A stretch of DNA of 64,000 nt. Source: Penium margaritaceum. Its lineage: Eukaryota; Streptophyta; Zygnematophyceae; Desmidiales; Peniaceae. Below, piece by piece: positions 44,507 to 54,568 of the stretch (the first letter of the stretch is position 1; every line of letters begins with the position of its first letter). The translations under genes and the position numbers were made by a program. The stretch spans positions 49,286 through 113,285 of the forward strand of contig SZWC01001585.1 in the NCBI GenBank assembly GCA_023375785.1, read 5' to 3'. The notes beneath the pieces were generated by a model that worked only from the letters and a program-made list of their open reading frames with translations, did not search any database and was not told the DNA's origin.

Positions 44507-45543
44507 CGTGTGAGGAGGGAATACATCGCGCGCGACATCGCACGCGTGATGCTGTTGGCGTGTGACATCTCGTCGTCGTCGCCGCCGCTTCCGCCACCCC
44601 TGCCGCTCTCTAGCAGTTGCAGAGGTCCTTAGGGAGGAGGACCTCACTCCTCCTAGCCTTCAGCCTCCTGTCTTGGTGGCCGATTGCAGCAACTCACGGG
44701 TTAGGGCGTTTTCCCCTCGCCCGCGGACCTCTCCTCCCGCACTTCTCTCGCACCTCTCAATAGCTGCATTTTTGTAGCCAGTTCTCCCACCGCACTCCCA
44801 TGCTTGCGTCACAGGGGTCGTCAAGCTGCATCGCTCGCGTGACTGCGCCAACGACAGTCGCACAACAGCAGCCGCGGCCCCCACAACTGTAGCTGCTTGT
44901 GCATCTGGGCGCCAGCAATAGCTGTGTCAGTTGCAACAGCCACGACTGCAGCCACTTTTCAACAGCCGCAGCTTGAGTTACGTCAGTCTAAGCACCACTG
45001 CTGCCCGACTTTGCCATCAGCTCCAACTGCTGCGGCGGTCGCCTCTTATGCGACTGCCCCCTCTCCACCAAGCATCCTTGAAGCAGGAAGAGCTACAGTG
45101 GCAAGTAAACCCGCAGCAGTACACGCAGCAGCAGCACCATCGTCCGCCACAGCCATAAGCAACAGCAGTGGCGACAGAAGACGCACCTAGCAGCTGTACC
45201 CCAGCCCCAGTCGCGGCCGTCGCCTTGGTCGTCCAACGCCACAACCCGCAAGGCAGCGCCACATTGGTGGCACAGCCCGGCACGCTGGCGTCCCACGACG
45301 CCTGTGGCTCGCTGCCGCTTGGCCACTACTACGAGGGACGTGCAGCACGCTGCCACTCGCGCTCGCGCTCTCGCTCGTGTCGTGGTGGGGGGAATTACAC
45401 CGCCACCGGCTCTCCACCGTCTCGACCCGAGGGAACGACTCATCACTCCTCGGTAAGCGTCTCCCTCCCCGGCTTCCCCCGCTGTTGATCAGCCACCACG
45501 TGGCAGCGCTGCTGAGCCTGTCTCCCTCTCTCATCTTTATGCG
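44507..45543 (+). other. leader of A1 before the upstream ORF
   Basis: It includes a frame at 44562-44777 whose product (RRRRRRFRHPCRSLAVAEV, LREEDLTPPSLQPPVLVA, NSRVRAFSPRPRTSPPALLS) is matched by A3 at 3511-3822. Then follow CAG/GCA-rich sequence (44850-45180), with Ala/Thr/Gln-coding frames, and GC-rich sequence with CGCTCGCGCTC runs (45350-45380). I cannot decide whether the first frame is translated. Conservation with A3 covers the whole leader at DNA level. Confidence 0.5.
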
Positions 45544-46086
45544 ATGTTTCTGGAGGACGCCACTGTCCTCTCATCCTCGCTCACGCACGCAGCCGCTGTG
45601 GTGATAGACGCCGCAGCCGCGGCCGCCACTACATTTACAGCAGCAGCACGGGCCGCCCGTGCTCCGGCCACCACATCCGTTGGCAGGGCCATTGCAGCCT
45701 ACACTGAGGCAGCAATGGTCGCCGGTCCCATTGCCGCAGCCGCGGTAGACATAGGCACGCAGATTGCAGCAGCCGCGGCATCCATTGCATCAGCTAAAGC
45801 ATCAGCAGCATCTGCCATCGCCACTGCCGCGTCCTCGATTCGCACCTCAACTGCGGCTGCCGTGACATCTCCAGCCTCTTCCTCATCGGCCGTCCCCAGC
45901 ATTGCCACCACTCTTGTCTCCGCCGCAGCAGTCGTCACCACACTAGGTGCTGCTTGTGTTACAGGTCTTCTCACCCTTGCCGTTTCTATTGTTGCCACAG
46001 TGTCCATCTTAGCTGCAGCTTTCACTGGTGATGTACCTCCACTCCTCTCCCTTCTGCGCAGTGTGTCCCCGTCCGTAGCCTCGTGA
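45544..46086 (+). CDS. alanine-rich, membrane-like upstream ORF of family A
   Basis: A complete 180-codon frame (ATG to TGA) lying before gag in the leader of A1, not part of the usual copia gene set. Residues about 14-105 are Ala/Thr/Ser-rich and probably helical (THAAAVVIDAAAAAATTF, GPIAAAAVDIGTQIAAAAA). Residues about 124-160 are strongly hydrophobic (VTTLGAACVTGLLTLAVSIV, ATVSILAAAF), long enough for one or two membrane helices. The tail is TGDVPPLLSLLRSVSPSVAS. It is uninterrupted although gag and pol nearby carry stops. A3 keeps the same frame and end point (2594-2073). Function unknown; a chance open frame from a GCN triplet array is the main alternative. Confidence 0.55.
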   Translation: MFLEDATVLSSSLTHAAAVVIDAAAAAATTFTAAARAARAPATTSVGRAIAAYTEAAMVAGPIAAAAVDIGTQIAAAAASIASAKASAASAIATAASSIRTSTAAAVTSPASSSSAVPSIATTLVSAAAVVTTLGAACVTGLLTLAVSIVATVSILAAAFTGDVPPLLSLLRSVSPSVAS

Positions 46087-46283
46087 GCTGCCTCTCTGCT
46101 TGCCCCTTTTGCTGCCTGTCTGGTGTCTCTTCTCCCTCTACGGTGGCTTGTTATGTCTGATTTGGAGTGGGTTGTCCTACAGTTGCTACTCTACGTGCAG
46201 AAGACAAACCCGTTTTTTCCACGCCCACTGGGGCGGGGGAAACTCTGCCAAAATTTGTCCGGCAGAGTCCCACAGTCGTCACC

Positions 46284-47741
46284 ATGCCTGGTGACGACGA
46301 GTCAGTCATTGCAGATCTGTAGCGTCAGCTGAACCTCGCTGAACCTTGCGAGGCTCAGCGCGAGGCAGAAGATCGCCTCAAAGTCGCAAATGACAATCGC
46401 GCCGCCCTTGCTGATGAAGTCACTGCCATCGTGCTTAAGCGTCTTCCTGCTGCTTCTCTCTCCCTTGCTGGCTCTCCTACTGGTGCCTCCTCTTCTCAGT
46501 CCGCTCAGAGTACCGCTGCCATCTTACCTGCCAACAACACCCATGCTGCCGCTTCCGCCGCTCCACCACGTCAACATGAATTTTTCTCCCAACCTCCTGT
46601 CCTAGCTGTCGGACTTGCCTTCTCCTCCTGGGAAACGCGCTTCAGCGCCTAGGCCCAGGGAGAACGTCTGTGGGAATACTATTTTCCCGCAGTCGCACCC
46701 TTTACGCCTGTCGGTGATGAGTCCGCCCGTGCAGTCCGCGCCCTCATCGCTATTGATGTTGGCACATACAATGCTGATCCCGCAGCTCAGCGGCTTGCTG
46801 ACCCGGTTGGTGCATACAGGATGTTGCGCTGCCGCACCACTGTCACCGGCCAGGCTGCCCAGAGCGCACTCACCTTGCAGTTAAAAAAGCTTCTTGTGCG
46901 TGTGGACAAATCGGCGGATGCGTACTGGGTGCGCGGGCTTAAATTGCTCCGTGAGCTTGGTGATGCTACCCCAGGGCAGCTTTCCGCAGTACTGACCATG
47001 GTCAACGGGTTGATTCCCGAGCTGTCTGATCTCCTTTGCGACGTCACCCAAGATGAGCTCTAGCGTCGTGCGTCTCAACCTGTGCCTTCAAAGTCCCCAC
47101 CTAGTGTCGGCGCCCTATGGGACTTCACCGCTGAGCGCCTGGCTGCATAGTGGACCAGTCTACAGAACAAGTGTCTGCATCGCTCCACCGTCGTAGGGGT
47201 CGCAGCTGTCACCACATCCTCCTCATCCTTCTCCTCCTCCTCTTCCTCCAGTGCCACCTCTGTCTCCACGTCCTCCTCAACGGCTACAGCCCTTGCCTCT
47301 CAGGGCCGTGGGCGCGGCCGAGGAGAGGGCGGCAGCAAGGGGAAGCGCGCTAATGGCGTCTCCTTTCGCATTCTCGGGGAGGTGGTGTGTTGGAACTGCG
47401 GGTCTTCCGAGCACTCTGCTCGGAAATGCCCGGCACCGCCTGATGACCTGCGCCTGGCACGCGCCATGCGTGCCCACTGGGCACGCTCCGGCGGCTCCGC
47501 CTCCTCTTCCACGTCCAGCTCCAGCTCTGGCTCCAACTCCAGTTTATCGTCCCGATCGGCCAGTTCCTCCTCTGCTCAGGCGTATTCCACTACTGGCGTC
47601 CTCTCTACAACTCCGCCGGTGCCATATCCTTGGGTTTGGCCGCCGCCGTACGGCATACCCGTCTACACCGGACCGCCCTCTTCCGCCTACTTTGCTCCTG
47701 CGTGGCTTCCCTCTCCCTCAGGGTCCCCTGCTCCGTCGTAA
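46284..47741 (+). pseudogene. gag of A1
   Basis: One frame of 485 codons from MPGDDESVIADL, interrupted by four TAG codons (after ADL, FSA, DEL and LAA) and closed by TAA. A3 keeps CAG at the first and A2 keeps TGG at the second and fourth, so these are decay stops. Blocks: QHEFFSQPPVLAVGLAFSSW, AQGERLWEYYFPAVAPFTPV, DPVGAYRMLRCRTTVTGQAA, DAYWVRGLKLLRELGDATPG, ALWDFTAERL, a Ser-rich tract, and the CCHC knuckle CWNCGSSEHSARKC. Capsid/nucleocapsid polyprotein. Confidence 0.88.
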
Positions 47742-48480
47742 GCGCCGTCCGTTGACGGCGAGCGCCAGCTGGAGCAGTCCCTTCTGCAGCGTCTCCACCT
47801 TTGCGATTAGGGAGGTGAGAGTGTGACTGCTTTGGCCAGAGGTCCCTCCTGTCAGACTGACACTGTTCTCCGTGGGGACCCCCTCCCGGTCACGTTCTTG
47901 CGTCTCCGTTTGCGTCTATTCCATCGATAGAGCATTGGCATTCCTTTGTTCTTCCACACCGTCTCGCCGCATGTGCCTCGTCCTCCCCCCTGTCGGTACC
48001 GTTGCGACGTGTGGTGTCCTTCCCCGTGCTCGTGTCGCAGGTGGCTTCTGGGTCCTTGACTCTGGAGCCACCCACCACATGACCTCTGATCGTGCTTGTT
48101 TTGTCTCGTTGGGTCCTGCTGGTCCCGTTCGCTTTGTGCGCATTGGGCCCGGCCAGTTGCTCCCCATTTAGGGTGTGGGTGTTGTCCACATCGTTGTGCC
48201 CAGTGGTGTGCTGCTCTTGCCCGACGTTCTGTACGTGCCCTCCTTAGAGCTCAGTCTGCTTTCGGTGACCTCCCTAGATGATCAAGGCATGGACTTCTCG
48301 GCCAGTCAGGGTATGGGTATTGTTTGTCTCCGCCCTACTGGTCGTGTTGTCCTCGAGGGTGTCAAGTGTAACAAGCTTTACCATGTGCCCTTGGTTGTCC
48401 CCTGTGACTCCTCTGTTGGCTCCTCTCTTTCCCATGTTGCTCCCTCTCTCTCCCCTGACTATGTTCAACTCTTGCATCTT
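47742..48480 (+). pseudogene. protease and pre-integrase region of A1
   Basis: After one frameshift from gag, frame 47872-48171 carries GGFWVLDSGATHHMTSDRAC, the only protease site in the window with an unaltered DSGATHHM. A TAG follows GPGQLLPI, where A2 reads LLLVQGIG, so a Gln was lost. The same frame goes on through LPDVLYVPSLELSLLSVTSL, DDQGMDFSASQGMGIVC and KCNKLYHVPL. The pre-integrase zinc block then shifts frame near 48480. Confidence 0.85.
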
Positions 48481-49352
48481 GCCTTGGCCATGTGCACACT
48501 GATGCGATCACCAGCATGCTGCGCCTTCAGCCCGCTCTTGGCTTATCTCCGTCCACTTTCCCGCCGCCTTGCCCCTCTGGCTGTCTGGACTGTGCCCAGG
48601 GCAAGATGCATCGCTCTCCCTTTGCCTCCTCTGATTCCCAGTCGTCTCACCCCCTTGATCTGGTCCACGCTAACGTCATGGGTCCCCTTCTCCATGACTT
48701 CCTAGGGGGTGCTGGGCGGTATGTCCTGTGCTTGACGGATGATTTCTCTCGTTTTCGTTGGATTTTTGCCCTTTGTTAGAAGAACGATGTGTGTCCGGTT
48801 GTTGAGTCCTGGCTTCTCCAGGCTGAACGTTCGTGTCAGCGATCCCTGCGTGTCTTTTGCAGTGACCATGGTGGTGAATTCCTCGGTCCCACCGCCCGAT
48901 TCCTCGAGTCCAAGGGTGTGTGTCTGGAGACCTCCGCTCCCTACACACCCCAACAGAACGGAGTCTCCGAACGTTGGAATCGGACTCTCGCCGATGGTGT
49001 TCGTACTCTCTTGTCTAAGTCTGGTCTTCCCCCTCTCTTTGCCTTCGAAGCGATGAGTTATATGGCCTGGGTCTGGAACCGTGTTCCCCACGATCCCCTT
49101 CCTCGCACGGTCACCCCTTTTGAGCGTTGGTACGGTACTCGTGCCGACCTCCGTCTCGCTCGTGTTCGAGGTAGCCTTGTGTCCGTCTGGCTCCTCGAGG
49201 ACCTTCGCGAGGGCAAACTCTCCCCGCGTGGGCGCCTTTATTCCTTTCTGGGTGTTTCTGCCCAGTCCAAGGCCTGGCGCTTCTGGGATCTGGAGCGCCA
49301 GCCGGTTGTCGAGTCGCGTGACGCATTGTTCTTTGAGTCTCTTTCTTCGTGA
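48481..49352 (+). pseudogene. integrase region of A1
   Basis: HTDAITSMLRLQPALGLS, CLDCAQGKMHRSPFASSDSQ, then DLVHANVMGPLL, where the first catalytic Asp of HSD/HAD is Asn. GRYVLCLTDDFSRFRWIFAL, a TAG for Gln (A2: CQKSD), FCSDHGGEFLGPT (second Asp), APYTPQQNGVSERWNRTLAD (Glu) and MSYMAWVWNRVPHDPLPRTV follow. The end AWRFWDLERQPVVESRDALF matches the C-terminal module. One missing Asp makes it inactive. Confidence 0.87.
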
Positions 49353-49581
49353 TCTGCGTCGTCCTTCTCCCTCTGACGCCCTGATCCCGCTCTCTCAGTG
49401 GCGGGGGGAGGTCGGTCCTGCCGCCTCTCCCGCTCCTACAGTCCCTGCTGCCGTTCCTCCTATGCAGCCTTCACCCTCGTCGCGTCCCCAGGCGTCCGAC
49501 ACAGTGCCTTCTCAGGCCGTGTCATCCAGTGCCCCGGTTTCCTCTACTCAGTCTCCTACCTCCTCTTAGTCCGTCTCACCT
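49353..49581 (+). other. integrase-RT linker of A1
   Basis: A Ser/Pro/Ala-rich linker (AAVPPMQPSPSSRPQASDTV in frame 49081-49569), similar to A2 25663-25037. It has no exact tandem unit. It is part of the polyprotein. Confidence 0.65.
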
Positions 49582-51896
49582 GTGCACTCCTCTGTGACGC
49601 CCTCTAGTCCTCTCGTGTGCGCTACCCCCAGTCCAGTTGCTCCTGCCATGGCCGCTCCCGCTGCTCCGCTTGGTCCTGCACCCGTCTCACCCTTTGTCCG
49701 TGGTGGCCGCCTCCGGGCTCTCCCCACCCGCTCTTCCAGTGTCTCAGCGTCTCACTCCCGACCGTCGCAGCCTCACCCTGAGCAGTCGCTAGCAGTGCCG
49801 ACCGGCATGGATGCCTTAGGCTTGGCTACAGGGGTTGTCCACCCCAGCTCTATCCTTGGGTACACGCTGCTCTTGACACAGCATGAGCGCGTTCTTGAAG
49901 CCGCGGTGCTTGACAGCGTGGCAGACTGTCTTGCGACCACAGCGTCATCCACGTCCCCTGATCCGACCACAGTTCGACAGGCACGGTCAGCGTCTGACTC
50001 ACATAAATGGGAGGCCGCCATACGAGATGAGCTGAGAGCTCTAGACGATCATGCTGTATACGAGGTAGTCGATCTGCCTCCAGGGCACAAGGCCATTGAC
50101 GCTCGTTGGGTGTTTTGGCGAAAACACAAGCCCAACGGCAACCTTGACAAGTAGAAGGCACGTCTCACTGCCAAGGGATTCTCCCATGTCCCAGGTGTAG
50201 ACTTCGACGAAACGTTTGCTCCCGTCAGACGTTACACCACTGCTCGAGCTCTCCTCAGTCTCGTTGCACACCACGATTGGGAACTTGAGCAGATGGACAT
50301 CAACAACGCCTTCCTACACGGACAGGTGGATGAGGAGATCTACATGGTACAGCCTCCGGGCTTCACAGACGCCAGTGACAGAGTCTAGAGACTGCACAAG
50401 GCCCTCTACGGCCTTAAACAGTCCCCTAGGTGTTGGAACCAGGAGATTACCTCCACCCTGGAGAAGGGTGGGTACCGTCGGAGCACGGTAGATCCTGCGC
50501 TCTGTCACCCCGGTGTCGACACCGTTCGCTGCCATCCTTGTGTATGTCGATGACTTGCTGATCGCGTCTCCGAGCCAACAGACGGTTGCGTCTATAACGT
50601 CTTTGCCGCAGTCCGCATACAAGATGAAAGACCTAGGTCCAGCTCGTGTCTTCCTGGGCATGGAGATCGAGCGTAACCGCACTCGTCGCGTCCTTCACGT
50701 TCACCAGGCTGCTTTTGTCAGGAGCCTGGGAGAGCACTTCGCTCCCCTCCTTGCGTCTGTGCCCACTGCGTCCACACCAATGACTCCCGCAGGACAGCGC
50801 TTGTTGAAGACACTGGACGTGTCAAAGCTGGGGGAGCTAGTCAATGTCACTGATTACCTACGAGTGATAGGCTCCTTGATGTACTTGGCTACCACTACGC
50901 GAGTTGACGTCGCCTTCGCTTTCAATTTTCTGGCCCAGTTCTCTCAGTGCCCCAGGTTGCGTCACATGGAGGCCGCTCTGCGTGTCGTCAGGTATGCGCT
51001 CTCCACGGCCCGAGTTGGGCTCTGCTATCGTGCGCAGCCGTCCGTGGTCGTGGATGGATACACTGACAGCGACTGGGCACATGATGTAGATGCTCGCGAT
51101 CGTACGGGGTACATCTTCCTTGTTGGGGGGACAGCGATCTCGTGGAAAAGTGGCAAGCAAGGCTGTGTTGCACGCAGCTCAAGTGAGGCGGAGTATGTTG
51201 CTCTTGGCGCAGGCACGTGTGAAAGTGTTTGGCTTTGTCGGCTGTTGCAACAGTTGCGCGTCCCCATTCGCTGCATCACTCTGCGTTGTGACAATCAAAG
51301 CACAAAAGCGATTGCTGAGCACGACGGCATGCATCACACTCGCACCAAGCATATCAATGTTGAGCATCATTTTGTGCATGAGCATGTCGCTACAGGAGAT
51401 GTCCAGATTGTGTGGGTTTGACACCAGAGAGCAGCGAGCTGACTTTCCCACAAAGGCACTGAGCAGTAACGTCTTCAAGGCAGCAGTGCATGCCGTCGGT
51501 CTGTTGTGCGTTCGTGATGCGCCGGGCTGAGTTNCGCAGCTCCAGTGAGGCGGAGTATGTTGCTCTTGGCGCAGGCACGTGTGAAAGTGTTTGGCTTTGT
51601 CGGCTGTTGCAACAGTTGCGCGTCCCCATTCGCTGCATCACTCTGCGTTGTGACAATCAAAGCACAAAAGCGATTGCTGAGCACGACGGCATGCATCACA
51701 CTCGCACCAAGCATATCAATGTTGAGCATCATTTTGTGCGTGAACGTGTCGCTGCAGGAGATGTCTAGATCGTGTGGGTTGACACCAGACAGCAACGAGC
51801 TGACTTTCTCACAAAGGCACTGAGCAGTAACGTCTTCAAAGGCAGCAGTGCACGCCGTCGGTCTGTTGTGCGTTCGTGATGCGCCGGGCTGAGTTG
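49582..51896 (+). pseudogene. reverse transcriptase-RNase H region of A1
   Basis: RT: ALDDHAVYEVVDLPPGHKAI, DARWVFWRKHKPNGNLDK then [40 protein letters not shown], a TAG for Trp after [21 protein letters not shown]. The 302-codon frame 50513-51421 starts LVYVDDLLIASPS (intact YVDD) and holds RNase H: GYTDSDWAHDVDARDRTGYI, GKQGCVARSSSEAEYVALGA, CDNQSTKAIAEHDGMHH. The end (RADFPTKALSSNVF, Leu to Pro) is frameshifted. 51174-51533 recurs at 51535-51896 across a gap. Confidence 0.88.
51535..51896 (+). repeat. assembly-type duplicate of RNase H end (gap n51534)
   Basis: Begins CGCAGCTCCAGTGAGGCGGA directly after the n and copies 51174-51533 with few changes. No second RNase H is expected in a copia element. 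Most likely an unmerged overlap of two contigs or two haplotypes. Confidence 0.85.
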
Positions 51897-51996
51897 TTGT
51901 GTCGTGCATCCGTGTACAGTCGTGTGTCACTCCTTGTGACGTTGCTGGTGTACTTGTAACAGTCAGTGTGCAGTGCGGCTGTGGGTCATGGGGGAG

Positions 51997-52557
51997 TGTT
52001 GGTTTATGTGTAAGTCTCGATGTGGTGACCTCTGGCCTTGCTGCACACCCACCACACCTATGCAGGTGATTGACCATAGAAGAGACTGCACTCCGAGTTG
52101 GACCCTTCCGTCGGTGTATTCTTTCACCGGACAACCTGCTTCAGCCAAGAAATCAGAAAGCAGCTCCATGCGGGCATCCTCACCTTGCAAGCATGCTTAC
52201 AATAATTTTGATGTGCCTGTTTAGCATGAATACATTTGGGTCATTGGCTCAAGCGAGTTTTGTCTAGTGCTTTGGAAAATGCCCAGGTTGTTCTTGGGTG
52301 GCCTTGGCAAAAATCCACGAGCAAGTGGTGGTTCGAGCCACGAGGTCGCTCGGGAGCGAGCGAAATCGAGCTCGCTGCTCGCTCGCTCGCTCCCGACGGG
52401 CATCACTATTGTGGCCCGTGACTTCTCGTTGTTCTGTTGCTCGTTTGTTTTCGCAACCTAACTCTCGCTCCTCTCAGCGCCATGACAGTCAGTCTCTCTT
52501 GATGAACTGCCACAGTCTCTTACTCTCTTGCATCCATGCTTTCTGGCACTACCTACA
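51997..52557 (+). repeat. 3' LTR of A1
   Basis: 561 bases from TGTTGGTTTATGTG (after GTCATGGGGGAG) to GGCACTACCTACA, followed by the target duplication CAGGG. It keeps the canonical TG...CA ends that the 5' LTR has lost. Confidence 0.92.
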
Positions 52558-52562
52558 CAGGG

Positions 52563-52904
52563 CTCACCGAGAAAACCCTTCCTGCCAGAGAATAGGTCTA
52601 GCACTATTTTCTGATTGGCTGGTTAGCTGAGTAACAAATTTTACTCTAGTGGGGGGGGGGCTAGAACTTGGAGGGGTCTCCCATTATGGATCATTCTTCA
52701 TTGCTAATCAGTTACTTCCTGTTTTCAACTGATTTCTGGCGCTAACACTGGCGCGCGCACTTCTAAGTAACAAACCCAGATTTTCCAGACTTAGTCTCTA
52801 GAGCAGCAGACTAAGGGGGCAGCAGACTTAAGCAACGAGCGTGGAAGCCCGCACGCTGCATCAACAACGCATGCTGCCCCAACCTCCTGCCTAGGTTTCT
52901 AGCT
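52563..52904 (+). repeat. 3' LTR of B1, second part
   Basis: Resumes CTCACCGAGAAAACCC exactly where the 5' LTR of B1 continues after GTCTGGCAGGG (35828 onwards). It ends near CTAGGTTTCTAGCT, after which C2 RNase H sequence returns. Confidence 0.9.
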
Positions 52905-53413
52905 ACTCGGTAGTACCGTTATGTCTTGGCGTAGTTCGAAGCAGGGCTGCATTGCATGTAGCTCATTGGAGGCAGAGTGTGTTGCTCTGTGTGCAGGGGC
53001 TGCTGAGGCGGTATGGCTGCAGCGCCTGTTCCTTGAGCTGGGTCAGCCAGTACATGTCACTGTGCTTCGTTGCGACAACCACAGTGCTCTTGCCATTACG
53101 GAGAACTCTGGTGTCTTTCATGTTCACACAATGCACATTGCGGTTGAGCATCACTTTGTGCGTGATCTGGTGGAGCGACACGTGATCTTTGTCATTTGGG
53201 TTCGCACTGACATGCAGCGTGCTGACTTCTTGACGAAGGCACTAGCACACGGAAATTTCCTGGTGGCAATACATTCTGTTGGGCTTTGCCTCTTGCCTGT
53301 GGTTGAGTGTGGGGTGTGTCTGTGTCCGTGTCACATCTATCCTTGCACTCGTTGTTGTACCCGTCTCAGTGCTGCATGTGTATGGACATGCGTACCATGG
53401 GGTCATGGGGGAG
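52905..53413 (+). pseudogene. RNase H end of C2 and polypurine tract
   Basis: The frame from about 52910 reads STVMSWRSSKQGCIACSS, LEAECVALCAGAAEAVWLQR, LRCDNHSALAITENSGVFH, HIAVEHHFVRDLVERH and QRADFLTKALAHGNFLVAIH. It is the missing second half of the RNase H that stops at 35313. The polypurine tract GTCATGGGGGAG (53402-53413) precedes the 3' LTR. Confidence 0.88.
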
Positions 53414-54060
53414 TGTTATGATTTGTGACGTTCCTCTCGACCTGTACAGTTTACCATGACCACTCGGCCGTTTCCATACTCGTGCAGATCCCTGATGTGG
53501 ACCCTGGTGGTACCGATGCATCATCTGGTGGCGGACTACCAGCTTGGAGCTTATCGACGACCGTTCCAGAGCTCGGGACGCTACCCGGGACCTCCTGCAG
53601 CTTTTGTGCAGCACATAGGAGTTTATCATTGGACTGGACGTGGACCCAATTTGCATGCTTTTGCATTGTGTGTCCACCGTTTGATGCCGGATGCATGCAT
53701 GTGACGAGTCGTAGCGTCCGGCTTGTGATCCTGCACGTCTAGGTTCAGACGCCATAGCGTTCTGACGTGTGTCCGCGCAGAGTTACGGCCAAAACAGTGG
53801 TTTTGGGCCGGTTTTTGGACAGATCTTGTTCTACAACGTGCGACACCCGCCGTGCGCCGCAGCAGGTACTTATGCCATGGACTTGTCATTTGTCATTTCT
53901 CTCTACAAATGCTATTGAAGCATTGTGACACTTTGCCTTGTGTCTCCTAGCCAAACCCTTGCCGTTGTGTGCACGACCTGTGACTATCGTCACCGTCTGA
54001 CCAAGCACTGACGCCTAATCGACGGGTGTGTCGCTAGGAAGTTTCGACGCATCTTCTCCC
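53414..54060 (+). repeat. 3' LTR of C2
   Basis: Starts TGTTATGATTTGTGACG and ends about CGCATCTTCTCCCA. Homologous along its length to the 28738-29383 LTR. The downstream flank is single-copy-looking DNA. Confidence 0.9.
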
Positions 54061-54568
54061 ATATGCTCATGGATCCTGAACTCAACTGTCACCACACCTG
54101 AATTCGATGCAACCTACCACATTTCAACTAGCCTCTTCTCACCTAGCCTGATCATGTACATCAATGGATCACATGCCTAGCAGACCCTCACGCATGTTAA
54201 TGACATGAAATGTGCACCAATCACGCTCACGGTCCATGTCCATGTCCACCACCTCCGTTTGGGATATGCGGTGGCAGTGAATGGTCATCCGCACATATGC
54301 ATCAACCATTAGTCTCTCTGCTAAGGCAAAGCTGCCTGGCATGTAATATCTCCTCAGTGCTTCATATCTCATGTGAGTGTTGGAGCTTCGATATTCCGCT
54401 GGTGAAGCTCAAGGACAGCATCCAGTACAGCATCACCGAAGAATATTCATGCACTTACTTAAGAAATAGATTTACAAGGGTACAACGGATGCTCATTACA
54501 CAGTGCTGGTTGAACCTCCAGCTATGGATCTTAATGCTCTTAGACAGAGCCACAAGTATGTGGCTTTT
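54061..54568. other. sequence between C2 and the bHLH gene
   Basis: About 0.5 kb of non-repetitive sequence. No recognisable gene. On the minus strand it lies downstream of the bHLH stop codon and may be 3' untranslated sequence or part of an intron. I see no clear poly(A) signal that would fix the transcript end. Confidence 0.4.

Larger units (their letters stand above)
43935..52557 (+). mobile_element. Ty1/copia element A1 (family A), full length, inserted in B1
   Basis: Plus-strand element with LTRs 43935-44494 and 51997-52557, primer site 44495-44506, a 1.8-kb leader with an extra frame, gag from 46284, protease, integrase, RT, RNase H, and polypurine tract ATGGGGGAG. It is flanked by the 5-bp duplication CAGGG (43930-43934, 52558-52562) within the 3' LTR of B1. 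The apparent length of 8623 includes a duplicated block at the gap n51534, so the real element is about 8.26 kb. By eye the first about 300 LTR bases differ at about 6 percent of positions, so it is not a recent insertion. Confidence 0.92.
35314..52904 (+). mobile_element. Ty1/copia element B1 (family B), inserted in C2 and split by A1
   Basis: Plus-strand family B element. 5' LTR 35314-36166, leader to 37569, gag from 37570, protease, integrase, 36-bp minisatellite linker, RT and RNase H to 43315, purine tract ATGGGGGAG, 3' LTR 43423-43934 continuing at 52563-52904 after A1. The split 3' LTR sums to 854 bases against 853 for the 5' LTR. It interrupts C2 RNase H. No convincing target-site duplication is visible. 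Several TAG stops and frameshifts make it inactive. Confidence 0.9.
28738..54060 (+). mobile_element. Ty1/copia element C2 (family C), split by B1
   Basis: Plus-strand family C element with 5' LTR 28738-29383, primer site 29384-29395, gag from 30305, protease, integrase and RT to 35313. There B1 (35314-52904) interrupts the RNase H domain; the rest of RNase H resumes at about 52905 and the 3' LTR is 53414-54060. The split is shown by C1, whose uninterrupted RNase H runs through the same point (TACGTGTTCCTGCTCCGTGG near 19758). I find no target-site duplication: the left flank is the A2 LTR end and the right flank is TATGC. Confidence 0.88.

Noticed and set aside
43935-52557. Retrovirus-like env gene after pol
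   Set aside because: RNase H is followed within about 100 bases by the polypurine tract and 3' LTR in A1, so there is no room for an env frame there; the extra frame lies upstream of gag.
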